Assembly: GCA_026419775.2 (NCBI GenBank)
Contig: JAOPGA020001535.1
Coordinates: 1-56,763, forward strand
DNA from: Acrasis kona
Taxonomy: Eukaryota > Heterolobosea > Eutetramitea > Acrasida > Acrasidae
DNA: 56,763 nucleotides
Direction: 5' to 3'
Shown here: piece after piece, positions 1-10,269 of the stretch
Numbering within the stretch: the first letter of the stretch is position 1
Layout of the letters: each line of letters starts with the position of its first letter
Position numbers and translations under genes: made by a program
The notes under the pieces: generated by a model
Database searches by the model: none
What the model was told of the DNA's origin: nothing
What the model saw: the letters and a program-made list of their open reading frames with translations, nothing else

Positions 1-1771
1 GTGCATAATGCATACACTCTAACTTTGAAGTAGGTGTTGTCATGATGTCAAACTTTAACGATTTTGGGGTTGGCCGAATGTTGCGCGGTAAAAATTGATA
101 ATTGAACAAACAGCAACGGTGACTACTTGGATTCATTGCAGTAGATATTTGTCGGATCCTTACAGATGTCGGTAAATATGAATTTATTCATATGAGTATC
201 GGCCTTTGCTCAGAAAGCAGTGATTGGATCTTCACCATTAATGCATGCTCCAGATCACACTATTACAAATAAAATATTTTTTAGGGATATATAAGTGGCG
301 TTCATAAAGACATTACCCTTACTTTCGTAATAATTGATGGAAACTGTAACCAACTAAAGACATTTGTCATTTGATGCCTTCTAACTTGGAAGTAAACATA
401 CTGCAAACAAGAATTTGGAGAGGACAGGTTTGAAGATTACATTTCAAAAATCATGGTTCACAATCCTTCATTGTTCTCATCTCACGCGGCCTNAGAATCA
501 ACGACACGCGGCAAAATACCAATTGAACATGACAAAGTCACTGGCCCCATAAAATCCAAGTTTTATAGCGAAGAATTAATCGACAATCTCCGCTTCAAAA
601 ATGTTTATTCCGTATACGTGTACGTTTATGCGACGTTCATTGCGGACTCAAGTTTATGTGTTTAAGTATTTCGCAGCAAAGATGTAATCACATGGCTTGC
701 CGCAGATCTCGTCCTCTATAGTGAAGAAGCAGTTAAAGTTGCTACCATCATGCAACAAAGGAAACATGCTTTCGAGCGTCTTGACAAGAAACCTCCTTCT
801 CATTTGATGAAATAAATGATAATTTTGCATAAAAGAACCTGACCAAGTTACATCGGCGCCCGATCTTGTCATAACAAGATTGGTCAACTAGCTGGGGACA
901 TCCGGTCAAGTTACATCGGGCGCCCGATCCCAATTGATGCGATTTAATTAAAAAATAAAGAATACATTGAAAATAACTTATTTTTATTAAATTTCTGTAT
1001 GTGTTAAAGTCCCTACCGTAAATCTCTTGTAAGACACAAATATAGCGGCATCAGACTTGTCAAACCATTTGGTTAATAGCTAGCTATAGATAATATGGAC
1101 TATTGGGGACTAGATGCACAAGTGGCATATTATACATCTTAATGAGCCACACATCATTCAAAACATCGTGTGAAACTGTGTTAGTCATGTCAAAAATGGT
1201 CCTCGCGTAAGGTATTCAAGTTGTAAATTTCAAATGTCAACTACCTATGACTGTTACTAGACGATGCGAGAATCAATAAATAGCAGTCAAAAAGTCATGT
1301 AACTAATCCTTTGGCAACTTGTATATAAACCAGTATAAACTGTAGTTGATCAGTCGAGCGTATGCTTGGTCTGCTTAAGTTATGTATGTCCTCTCAGAGC
1401 TTTCATTTGTCAAAAAGTAACATTAATGTTTATAATATCTGGTTTTCTCCTCGCAATTGTCCTTGATTTTATCTTTGTATACATCTAGATCTATATACAA
1501 TCTAAATTAAGTTATGAGTTAATGAATGTTATAAACAAATTCATACAAGTATTATCATCCTTAGTAGGTGCATTAGTATAGAGCTGGTATTCAATTACAC
1601 AGTCATTTTGTTCACTTTTCATATTTGTTACATAACTTCTAAATGTGCTTTTAATTCGATGATCAGAGTATGTCTGAATGAATGAAGGTAACTTATGATA
1701 TTCGCAAAGTGTATTCCGCGTGAAACATGCACGTTACGGTCCCGCTAATTTATAGTTGACATGTTAACAAA
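1..1771. other. Gene-poor left end, no confident gene
   Basis: I see no convincing coding gene here. A 70-codon plus-strand ORF at 453-665 contains an ambiguous base and matches no family I recognise, and overlapping minus-strand ORFs at 654-933 look accidental. The only structured sequence is a pair of direct repeats with a palindromic core at 841-929, listed separately. The stretch borders a decayed transposase gene and probably belongs to the same transposon-rich region. Confidence 0.5.
841..929. repeat. Direct repeat pair with palindromic core
   Basis: Two near-identical segments of about 24 bases (841-864 and about 904-929) share the order CAAGTTACATCGG then CGCCCGATC. The second copy contains a perfect 14-base palindrome, ATCGGGCGCCCGAT. 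The first copy lacks one G and so is only nearly palindromic. The GC-rich core stands out in AT-rich surroundings. It could be a footprint or end of a mobile element or a protein-binding site. The sequence does not decide between these. Confidence 0.5.
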
Positions 1772-3797
1772 ATGCGCAATCAAAACACATTAAAGAACAA
1801 TAGCAGCAAACTAGACAACATAAATGATGAACCTTTAGTTGATTATAGTATTCTCTCGAGTTTGAATCATAAGAAGCGTTGTAAGACCTTGTTATGGAAT
1901 TACGTCACGACAATAGAACACTCAAAGCACTATTGTGTACTGCATGAGGACTGCAACAGCATAGCAATTGAGGATGTGTTCATCTTTCTAAAAGCAGAAT
2001 GGAGAGGAGAGTTGGCGTTTAATAATCCAATATCATACATTCCGTACGCTAAGAGCGGATTCTATTTATTTACAACAACCGACCTCTCTGATTACACATA
2101 AAGAAAAGATGAATTTGGAACTTGGTTAAATTATACATCCCGAAGGAGATTAGAGGACAACATAACACATACTCCTTTTGTCAATAATAAACAGCATGCA
2201 TTCAAACGGCACGAGTATGTTTTAACACAAAGCGATACTGAAGGTTTATTTCATGGTCTAATGTTCTATAGACGAGATGTCCCACTTATTTTATTGAAAA
2301 CAATAACAACAACAAAAAAAAGATCAACACCTGGTGAAATGGAGAACATAAAGCTGAATGTATCTAAAGGGAAGACTGCGCGTCAGATCTATGATGAAGG
2401 TCTTATTAGTACCAAATTTCAAGCTGAGTGTCGAAAGCAGATCGAAAACATCAAGTACATACACAAAGACACAAAAAATGAGTCTTCACAAATTAGTAGA
2501 ACAATGGCTTTCTTTCCAGATATTGTTCAGGTTGCAGACACTATAGACAATCAGTTTTCGTTGCTCTTCACCCAGGATAGTTTGATTGCGATGCAGTTTG
2601 CCAAGTTATGGTTCTTTGACGGAACATTCAACATTTGGCCAGGGTATATATCAGCTTTAGTATTTAAAAACCCATTTGTTGATTCTAACGAGTTACAAGT
2701 AGGCTTCGTTTACCTCCATCAAGTAAGAATTATATTTTATAATTTAAACTAATTATCAAAACTAAATCAGAACAAGTGCATGTTCGCGTTCTGTGTTACA
2801 TTGAGGAGAAGTTTAAAATTGTGATCAATGGTCATGCACTAATAACTGATGGTGAAAAGGGTCCGATAAATGCATGGAAGCTCATGCATCTTCAAATCAT
2901 CAGCCTTTTGTGCTGCAATCACTTTTTGGACAACATTAAATACAAACTGAAGGATTTTAAATACCAAGAGGAGCAAATTGAAGAAGTAATAAAGACGCTG
3001 AAAGGAGATTTTAAAGACGGCAGAAAAGGTCTGATTGATCTCAACTCTAGTGAAATCAAAAGCAAAATCAATGACTTTGAAAAGTATTGGAATCAATTGC
3101 TTGGTTCTAAAAAATTTTCAGACTATTTCCGAAGATACAAGCTTGATTCTCTCCTAACTTCTGTGATTTAGGAGATGATAGATCAAGATCAATGTACGAT
3201 GTAGTGCTCTTTTTCGTCGAATTCTTTTCAAAACAGTCCCATCGATTCTACTCAACATACATTAAGCAAAATCGAGCATGCTTCTTAAAGCGTCCGCTAT
3301 CCAACAAAGAGCACCTTATATTGACAGATCCAAACAATCTACCGAAGAGAACATTATTGTTACTGAATTGTAAGCTGAAAAATTATGGAGAAAATCATTT
3401 GATTTATTCAAAGAGAGAATTCAATTTCCCGTTAGCCATTACCTGTGGAATTACCTACCTGGAAGCTGAAATGCTTGAGAAATCAGCACTCAACATTGTA
3501 GATCGCGGACATGTACAAAAAAGCCATAATGGCCTACATTACAAAGTGATACACCAAGAGGTCAATAAAAATCATTTTACAGTTAGGTATCATGCAGAGG
3601 ACCACTCACATCTCACTTGTGATTGTGACCATTTTAATGCATTCAAGTTGTGCGTTCATGTTGTCGCTGTAATTGAATACAGCAAACACTATGGATACCT
3701 ACGACAATATAAATCAATCCGTCCAACTAGTGGTCAAATACTGCCATGGGGATTGCTCTATTTGACAGAGGGTAATTCATTTTTGTTTTGGGCATAG
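1772..3797 (+). mobile_element. Decayed MULE-type transposase with SWIM zinc finger
   Basis: Four consecutive ORF segments (1772-2101, 2261-2752, 2776-3171, 3192-3797) read as one degraded Mutator-like transposase. The first two share a frame and are separated by an in-frame TAA at 2099. The third changes frame near 2,752-2,776, where a GTAAG...CAG stretch might be an intron but leaves the frame wrong. A further frame change lies near 3,175. Family signs are FFDGTFN (first catalytic Asp region), ITDGEKGPINAW followed by CCNHFLDNIKYKL (second Asp and the C..H block), and near the end CDCDHFNAFKLCVHVVAV, a SWIM zinc finger of the CxC...CxH type. MULE transposases cut and paste DNA in the nucleus. 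No terminal repeats were found. A related N-terminal fragment lies at 6,280. Confidence 0.7.
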
Positions 3798-4503
3798 CCA
3801 AAATTGTTTAGGCTATTCAAAAATTGTTTTGGAAGTAAGATAACACAAACTACATGAACTGACGTCAAAGGGACACATGATAATGAACCCAGCATGTTAA
3901 GTAACTAATGAATGGCTTGGTAATTGGATATGTCGTGATAGAGATTGTGGCCATATTGAAACAAATAGAATAGATATGCAAATTCACCATGATGCTCCTG
4001 CTCCTTACCCATGACAAGTATAAAAAAAAAAACATAAGCGCGACAAAGAGAAACAAAGAGACAATGCCAGTTATTATTGACGATGCCCGAAGAATGAAGA
4101 CCGATATGGAAGTTACCCGGACATACATTACAAAAATTAATAAATAAAGATTTTATGTCCAAAACAAAATTGGTTTCCCCTCATACAAGTAGAGTAATCC
4201 CTAAGTCAGGTCAAATATGGAGTATATTGAATAAATAAAATATTTATTATTGATTCTGTCTTGCGTTAAACATCTTCCAACATAGGGTAGATCATGGACC
4301 ATTCATAATTTTGAGACAAACATTCTTCACCAGACTCTAATTAATTTTGTAAACTAATTGTGTTTGGAGAAAATGAGATGCTGACACCTCTTGCCCTAGT
4401 CTGCTACGAATGGCGAATATTGCAAATGTGAACAATTCAGCCCAATCTCCAGGTAAGGGTGTTGTAGATATGATCTTAAAGCTGCTACAAACGGCGTTCT
4501 AAG
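3798..4503. other. Intergenic, no gene seen
   Basis: This AT-rich spacer follows the MULE remnant. Minus-strand ORFs at 3865-4162 overlap each other in two frames, are hydrophobic only because of T-rich composition, and show no family signature. I see no RNA gene or inverted repeat. Confidence 0.5.
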
Positions 4504-4514
4504 TAATATATATA
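4504..4514 (+). promoter_or_regulatory. TATA-like box before the orphan gene
   Basis: A TAATATATATA stretch lies about 57 bases before the ATG at 4571. This spacing resembles the TATA boxes before other genes in this window, and it supports transcription of the orphan gene that follows. Confidence 0.35.
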
Positions 4515-4570
4515 GCGGAGCCCCTTCCTGCTCTTCGAATGCATTTCAACAATAATTTTTGTAAGAAACA

Positions 4571-5732
4571 TGACTGGAAGTGGATTCTATACTAGCGACG
4601 GTCAAGCAATAGACAGAGCGGAGTATGCACGACTCCTAAAAGAGTATCAAGCAAACCCAAATGCACTTCGCCCTAGAACAGTGCAAACTTATTCCCAGGT
4701 TTGTGGTGTGTGTGAAATTTCTAACTTTTGAAGAGGTACCAAATGTCACTAGAGTGTAGAGAGAGGGAGATGAATGAAACACAATCACAAAACCTAGCCA
4801 CAATCAGTGAGGTCTCCCAACCTATTTCAAAGGAAGATTGTTTAGCTACAGAGCAAGCGATATTTTTGTTAAAAAGCAAGCTAGACTCCAAGAAAAGAGA
4901 CCTCAACCGCGACAACAACAACCGCGATAACACTGATAAAGGATCTAATCATGAATCATTTAAATTGAAGTCGGACGTAAGAAATTCTTTTGCAATCAAT
5001 TAATAGTTTTAGTTTGTTGACAATTTGTATTACCCCCTGCTAGATCAAATTGAAAAAGCCCAACACAAAGGGAATTTGCAGATAGATCTTTTAACTTATC
5101 ACACAGAGTTTGTGGATTATATGGAAAGAAACCCATTTACCAAAGAGCAGCAAACAGTGATTGATTGGTATAAGAGTCATCATGGTAGTGAGCTTCTTAA
5201 TCAAAACGACAAACATGGTAGCAGGTATTGGAAGACGAAATCGGAGCTAACAAAAAGAAGAAATGATAGAGCGAGAGATAAAAACTACCCAAAATCCTCA
5301 TGATCGTACAAAAAGCACTCAAACTTTACTTCAAAAGCGTTGAGCTTGTCCACAATTCGCGTCTACCACAAAATCAAAAAGACAGATCTGATTGCCGGTT
5401 TGCGAAATCAATTTAAAAAAGGAATGGAACCATTTGCGGGAACAGAATTTGAGGATTATATGGCGCAGAACCTCGAATCGAAAGAAGCAATACAAATTGG
5501 TTTAGATGCTGATCTTGACATTTTATACATTATGGTTCCAGATTTTATGAATGAGGAAGCCATCAAGATGATATCGTATGCAATACTGGAGTTATTCAAT
5601 ACATTCCCAAATCAAAAAGTCAGTGCAAAAGACGAGAGACATAAGGAGGAGGAAGACGTATCAGTGTACCATCTTATGGATTGGAAAACAATCAGCTGCC
5701 GAAGAAGAAGAAAGCGAAATGATGTGAAATAA
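4571..5732 (+). CDS. Orphan multi-exon gene, possibly broken
   Basis: I do not recognise this protein. The first exon starts at ATG 4571 (MTGSGFYTSDGQAIDRAEY) and ends at 4698. A 35-base GT...AG intron (4699-4733) joins it in frame to a hydrophilic, Lys/Arg/Asn-rich exon up to about 4976. A second apparent intron (GTAAG at about 4977 to CTGCTAG at 5043) leads into a further ORF (QIEKAQHKGNLQID...), but the joined frame is off by one. A last ORF at 5340-5732 is mixed hydrophobic and acidic and ends in a basic RRRRKR run that resembles a nuclear localisation signal. The gene is either decaying or uses splice sites I cannot place. It lies between two MULE fragments, so it may be a cargo gene of an old element. 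The end coordinate is tentative. Confidence 0.35.
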
Positions 5733-6279
5733 ATAACAACATTGACTGCACAGATAATTAATTTCTTTGATACAACCCACAAGCAAGTGTCCTCTTCACT
5801 GGTTAACCTGTTCAAATTGTTGTAATCAAAGTCTACGAAGAGCGCATTACTGTTTAAAGATACATGGTGGAGGAAACAACCCTTGAACGATGCCTTGAAC
5901 GATGCGGCGACGATTGATGATACTGTACATACTAATCACTAACATTTCAATTTATAAGTGGTAAGCATTATTCCTGATAACCGCATGTAGAAGCCAACAA
6001 CCTGTTACTCAAGCGGCATTGATGATGGACACAATCACGTTACATTGCATTAAAAGATATTTTCAAAATCATTTAAATAAAAGGATACCAAGGAACAAAG
6101 AGAAGAGATACTCACAAAGAACTAAAAGTCAGCTTTCAGCTTTATCCAGTATGGATGAAATAGAAAAGTTATGTAAGAAGAGTTCTTAATAAATAGAAGT
6201 CACTCTAATGTGAGGTGACAAAATGCTGTTACCAACATTCAATATTAAAATGCTGTCTATTACTTACCGCTAAATAAAA
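5733..6279. other. Intergenic, no gene seen
   Basis: This AT-rich stretch has only short ORFs and no recognisable motifs. It contains a short local repeat (CCTTGAACGATG repeated near 5,880-5,900) and nothing else I can support. Confidence 0.5.
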
Positions 6280-6423
6280 ATGGATTGTATTACAAAAGAG
6301 CCTTCTATTGACTACACCGTTGTTGATGATATTAACAAACGTTTTGAAATATTGGATACTGTGCTGTGGAAGTATACAACAAAAACAATACACTCAGAGT
6401 ATTACTGTGCACTTCATGAGAAA
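6280..6423 (+). mobile_element. N-terminal fragment of a second MULE copy
   Basis: From ATG 6280 the reading YTTKTIHSEYYCALHE resembles the N-terminus of the MULE remnant at 1,772 (YVTTIEHSKHYCVLHE), and the preceding segments also align (DYTVVDD against DYSILSS). The similarity stops where an inverted repeat begins at 6,424. It therefore looks like an older, related copy cut by the insertion of another element. It is a gene fragment with no expected function. Confidence 0.5.
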
Positions 6424-6470
6424 TTCTCCGCTAGCAGTAACAATTTCCGCTAGCAGTTCACTTTTCCACC
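6424..6470 (+). repeat. Left inverted end of the nested element
   Basis: This segment reads outward to inward as TTCTCCGCTAGCAGTAAC, two variable bases, then TTTCCGCTAGCAGTTCAC and TTTTCCACC. The reverse complement of 8460-8506 matches it almost throughout. The doubled CCGCTAGCAGT subunit could be a transposase binding site. Confidence 0.7.
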
Positions 6471-7802
6471 ACTATCATATCTACTAATGATGTGGTCCAT
6501 CCAGTGACATTCTCCAACAACTTTTAAGGTCAATATCCGGTAGATTATCGTGTGAAGGACCTTATATGGGATGCTGCAAGGAAAGGTCATGTTGGAAAGC
6601 AGGTTTGCAAAGACATTAACAACCTGCGAACACTACTGCAATATCCCTCAGATCATCCAGCATTTTTTCTGAGCAAAGAGAAATTGATCGCGAAGCTTTG
6701 TAAATGCCGAGACTATACCCGCTATCAACAACGCACCGACACAAAGGAAGAGATAAATGCGTTACTCGCTCGCCTTCATTCAGAGAAGCCTTGTATTGAA
6801 GAAACTGTTGGCTGGGGAGAGCAGACCATAGACCATCTCTGTATTGTTATGATAAGACCTGAAACATTGCAAGATGGTAAGAATTATAACATTAATTATA
6901 CTCACTATTTAAGTCGCAGTGATCAGTATCAGTCGTTCCGCGTCTGATCACTCTAAATGGCCTCGGCCTAAATAAACACTATTTAAGTCGCAAGGATCCG
7001 TTGCCAATGCATTGGTAGTGATGGATGGTTCAAAAGCAATGTTTATAAATACCCAATGGTTGTGTATGCGATCGAGCAACAACTCAGCACTATGAGGCAA
7101 TTTACAAGACAATCATTGCAGCTGTTAGAGAGACAGCTGAAAATGGAGCTTTGGTGGATTGGAAGCCTTTATTAATGGTTGACAACGACGATGCCGAGAT
7201 TATCGCGGCCACACTATGTGACATTACTTATCTGCTATGCAAGTTTCATTTACAGAAGGTATGGGAGGTCATGCTACGGGAGAAGATAATGGACATATCT
7301 GTAAGGTCCAAAGCACATGCGCTCCTTCTATTGTTATTTGGTTGCACTACTGAGAACGCCTACATTAAGCATGCCAAACAACTTAGACATGTTGTTGGAA
7401 AAGAGTCACCGTTCTGGAAACATTACAAGTCAGAGTACCACCCTAAATGTAAGTATTGAAAAAACATTATTTTTAAAAATTTGAAGGGAAGAACTGGACT
7501 TGTTATAATAGGCCTTCTTTTTTTTTAAAGTTAAGCCAGATGACGTGTGGGTCATCTAGACAACATGGCTTTATTGGAACTGCCTTATTGACAGCCATAT
7601 GGATGGATCTTTACATATGTTTCCCTACGGCCTAAATCCTCACGTCTTAGGTGAGAAGCGCTCTGTGTCTTGTGTTTTAGCTTAAATACTTGGACTTGCG
7701 TTTGAATGCTTGATTGAGACCTCTAAGCATGGCAGGTAGTTGTCAACAGGTTCAGGCGGCCAAATTCTTTGATTGAAACAGCCCCTCCCAAAACTGTTTA
7801 AA

Positions 7803-7872
7803 CCAAGAATTGAACCTGTGACTTCTACATCAAAGATTCATTTTACTTGACCACTGAGCTAGGTGGCCGCCT
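7803..7872 (-). repeat. tRNA-like (SINE-type) segment with A and B boxes
   Basis: On the minus strand TAGCTCAGTGG (7851-7861) and GGTTCAATTC (7807-7816) match the two internal RNA polymerase III promoter boxes of tRNA genes, 45 bases apart as in real tRNAs. The acceptor stem does not pair, so it is not a functional tRNA. It may be a tRNA-derived SINE head or a tRNA pseudogene. A GGCGGCCA motif and its inverse flank the segment at about 7,757 and 7,864. Confidence 0.35.
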
Positions 7873-8459
7873 TCAGGATATGGAATCTTCAACACATATA
7901 ACTACACGGAGTTGTTGATCAAATTGTTGGGACAATGGATTGGGAGATACAAGGCATATAGTATCTGTAACCTAATTACAGAGTTGCACGATGCATACAA
8001 TGACCATGTCAATGACTTGTTCATGCCAGCGGAAAAGAAGTACCCGAAACTGAAGACAAAGGTGCAAACAATGGTGATGAAGATGGCATCTTCAACTTTA
8101 CACCTCCTAAATTTGANGAAGAAGACGATGAGGCGAGGGAAGATCCACTTGAATTTGACAGCAACAATTCTTTTAATAACTCTGATGGGTTCTATTAATG
8201 TTTTGGTATTATAAGTGATGTCAAATAAACAATTAGCTTTATTGTTAATGTATACATGAATCTTAAATTCTTCAGACATTTTGCTGTATAATATAGGTTT
8301 GTTCGATGTTGTCTAGATATTTCAGTGGTTTTTATGATGGATCATTTCAGATTCAGCACACTAGAGTGACTCAAAGATTTATTGTTGTATGTATTGTGTG
8401 AGGCTTAAGTAATAGCAGGTGATGGAGGTTTATGACCGACTGTGGAGATTGGAACTAGC

Positions 8460-8506
8460 GGTGGAAAAGTGAACTGCTAGCGGAAAAAGTTACTGCTAGC
8501 GGAGAA
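8460..8506 (-). repeat. Right inverted end of the nested element
   Basis: This is the inverse counterpart of 6424-6470, with the same doubled CCGCTAGCAGT subunit. Degenerate further copies extend on both sides: CCGCTAG inward near 8,455 and CCCCAAGCAGTGA outward near 8,515. Confidence 0.7.
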
Positions 8507-8703
8507 AAATCACTGCTTGGGGAAAATCGAACCAACTTGTGGATAATTGTAAGAGACGTGGAAAATAGAACATCGAGAGGAGAAAAGACGCATTCCCAAA
8601 AAAAATTGACCCCCAATCACCGTGAAATGTCAGGAAACCAATCAAAGAGCTCGTCGCAAGATTTGCAAAGCTACTACGCAAGAATGCCACTGGCCGATAT
8701 TAT

Positions 8704-9111
8704 ATGACAGATGTTGATATAAATCTGGCCAGAATGTATGACGCGTTCAAAGACTGGTGCAGGGACACCTACAACACACCAAACATTCCGAAGTCCACGT
8801 CTAAGGACAAAGAAAACCAAATTGTTGGAATGATGATGAATTTTTTCAACTCAGGCGCTTGGCAAACATTTGGGGACCAAATGATGAGAAGATGGGATCA
8901 AGGAGCACCAACCCAACCACCAACCCAACCACTACCCCCAACACCACCTACACAACCACCATTAACTGCAATGACACCTCTACAAATAGAACAACAACGT
9001 GCACTTCAAGTCATCACAGATGGACCAACGTTTCAAATGACAAGGCAACATTTATTAAATGAAACACACGCCGCACTTTTAAATGATCACAATTTTCAAG
9101 GACCACAATAA
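8704..9111 (+). CDS. Orphan ORF with Pro/Thr/Gln-rich tail
   Basis: I do not recognise this 135-residue product. Its N-terminal half is mixed charged and hydrophobic (DINLARMYDAFKDWCRD), and it is followed by a Gln-Pro-Pro-Thr run and a Gln-rich end. The same frame stays open upstream to about 8,625 (including VARFAKLLRKNATGRYY) without an ATG, so an upstream exon may be missing. It lies directly after the nested element and just before simple CAA/CCA repeats. It may be an accessory gene of a mobile element or a gene remnant. Confidence 0.35.
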   Translation: MTDVDINLARMYDAFKDWCRDTYNTPNIPKSTSKDKENQIVGMMMNFFNSGAWQTFGDQMMRRWDQGAPTQPPTQPLPPTPPTQPPLTAMTPLQIEQQRALQVITDGPTFQMTRQHLLNETHAALLNDHNFQGPQ

Positions 9112-9190
9112 CAACAACAACTACAACACTAACTACAACCACAACAACAACAACCACACCAACAACCACACCAACACCAACCACAACTTC
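9102..9190. repeat. CAA/ACC simple repeat
   Basis: This low-complexity run is built of AAC, CAA and ACC triplets, with no G on this strand for most of its length. ORFs running through it are compositional artefacts. It abuts the 3' end of the Tc1/mariner-type transposase on the opposite strand. Confidence 0.8.
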
Positions 9191-10193
9191 GACACCCTTG
9201 TAAAACTTTCAATTGTTTCTCTTTCTTTAGACAAAGCATTAATTCCTCTTTGTATCCCTCTTTTCATTACTTGAATGTCCTCAACATCAATAAATTCATT
9301 GTATTGAATGTAATTTTTGATAAATCCAAATGAGAGCTCGATTGGGTTATAATCAGGGCTATATGGTGGCAGGAATAAGAATGGAATGTCGTTATCAATT
9401 AAATAATTCATTACATCTCTCGCACGATGAATTTTGCATTGTCAAGAACAAGAATAAATTGACCTTGTATATTAGCTTTCAATTCATCAATAAAAGTAAT
9501 GAAGTCATGTCGATTAATGCCTCCATTATTAACATCAGTTTGCCTTAAATAGTGGTGAACTATTCCTGAGCTTGACTGGGCCATTATCAACAAGAATAAA
9601 TTCCTTGTAACATTGCCTGCAGCCCATTGTGCGCGAACACCTTTTTTAAAGTAGCCATATCTACGATTAAAAGCGCGGAAGTCAAAGTGAGACTCATCTA
9701 TGTAAATGAACATCTGTGGGTTGAATCTCCAAACACAATTTCTCCAACACAATCTCTTCCACTGGACTTCTTCTTTTGTTCTTTTACGTGCTATATGGGA
9801 TACACGCTTGCATCTAAAATTTAAATGTTTGTTGCGAATTCTACTAACATCCAATGCTTCAAGTAAAACACCTGTTTCTTGATATAAAATGTTAATAATT
9901 TCAGATATTGAACGTAACGGTTTTTTTAATGTAATTACTTCAATGAAGTTTATTAACTGAGGGTTTGTTTTAATTGTACGTTGATTTGGACGTCCACGCT
10001 TAGGTGTTTCCTCATTATTAAAGTATCTATTCAAATAGCGTTTGACTGTTTTTCTATGTACTCTTAACTTTTTGGCAATTCTGCTAGGTTTCATTAGCTC
10101 AAGTCGACTCAAAATTATTTCATGTTGCATCTCTTTTGGCAAGGCTTTACCATTAGCATACACTCTACCGTGTGTGTTTGTCTTGAAGGGCAT
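9190..10193 (-). mobile_element. Tc1/mariner-type transposase, one frameshift
   Basis: From ATG 10193 (MPFKTNTHGRVYANGK) the protein has an N-terminal helix-turn-helix region (PSRIAKKLRVHRKTVKRYL, then a GRP linker) and a DDE catalytic domain. The three acidic positions appear as IYIDESHFDF, LVLDNAKF and PPYSPDYNPIELSFG, the classic Tc1/IS630 set. One frameshift near 9,411 (reading ...FIVREM then NYLIDNDIP) separates the second Asp from the last Glu, so the copy is probably inactive. The far end blurs into simple repeat. A weak CTTGTAA inverted match (about 9,198 and 10,255) may mark the ends. I could not confirm a TA duplication. Confidence 0.8.
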
Positions 10194-10269
10194 TGTAATC
10201 TCTGTTAAAAATTGAACAGCAAGTGAACAATCAGAGAATAGGTTACGCGCCGTTACAAGAGCCACAGTT

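Larger units (their letters stand above)
6424..8506 (+). mobile_element. Inverted-repeat-bounded element with decayed MULE-like transposase
   Basis: The ends form an inverted repeat of about 47 bases (6424-6470 and 8460-8506), each with two internal copies of CCGCTAGCAGT. Inside, transposase fragments are visible in several frames. One at 6552-6947 begins DLIWDAARKGHVGKQV. Around 7,060-7,459 the reading includes YPMVVYAIEQQ, then LLMVDNDDAEIIAA and LLCKFHLQKVW, matching the second Asp and C..H block of MULE-type DDE transposases. A last ORF lies at 7912-8214. Stops and frame changes are numerous, so the copy is dead, and one base is ambiguous near 8,117. It sits inside the end of another MULE-like fragment, so this is a nested insertion. 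Confidence 0.6.

Noticed and set aside
9083-9274. Asn/His/Thr-rich plus-strand ORF
   Set aside because: It translates a CAA/ACC simple repeat and the reverse of the transposase end.
9400-9420. Programmed frameshift in the Tc1/mariner transposase
   Set aside because: No slippery heptamer or downstream structure stands out, and this family does not usually use frameshifting. A mutation is simpler.
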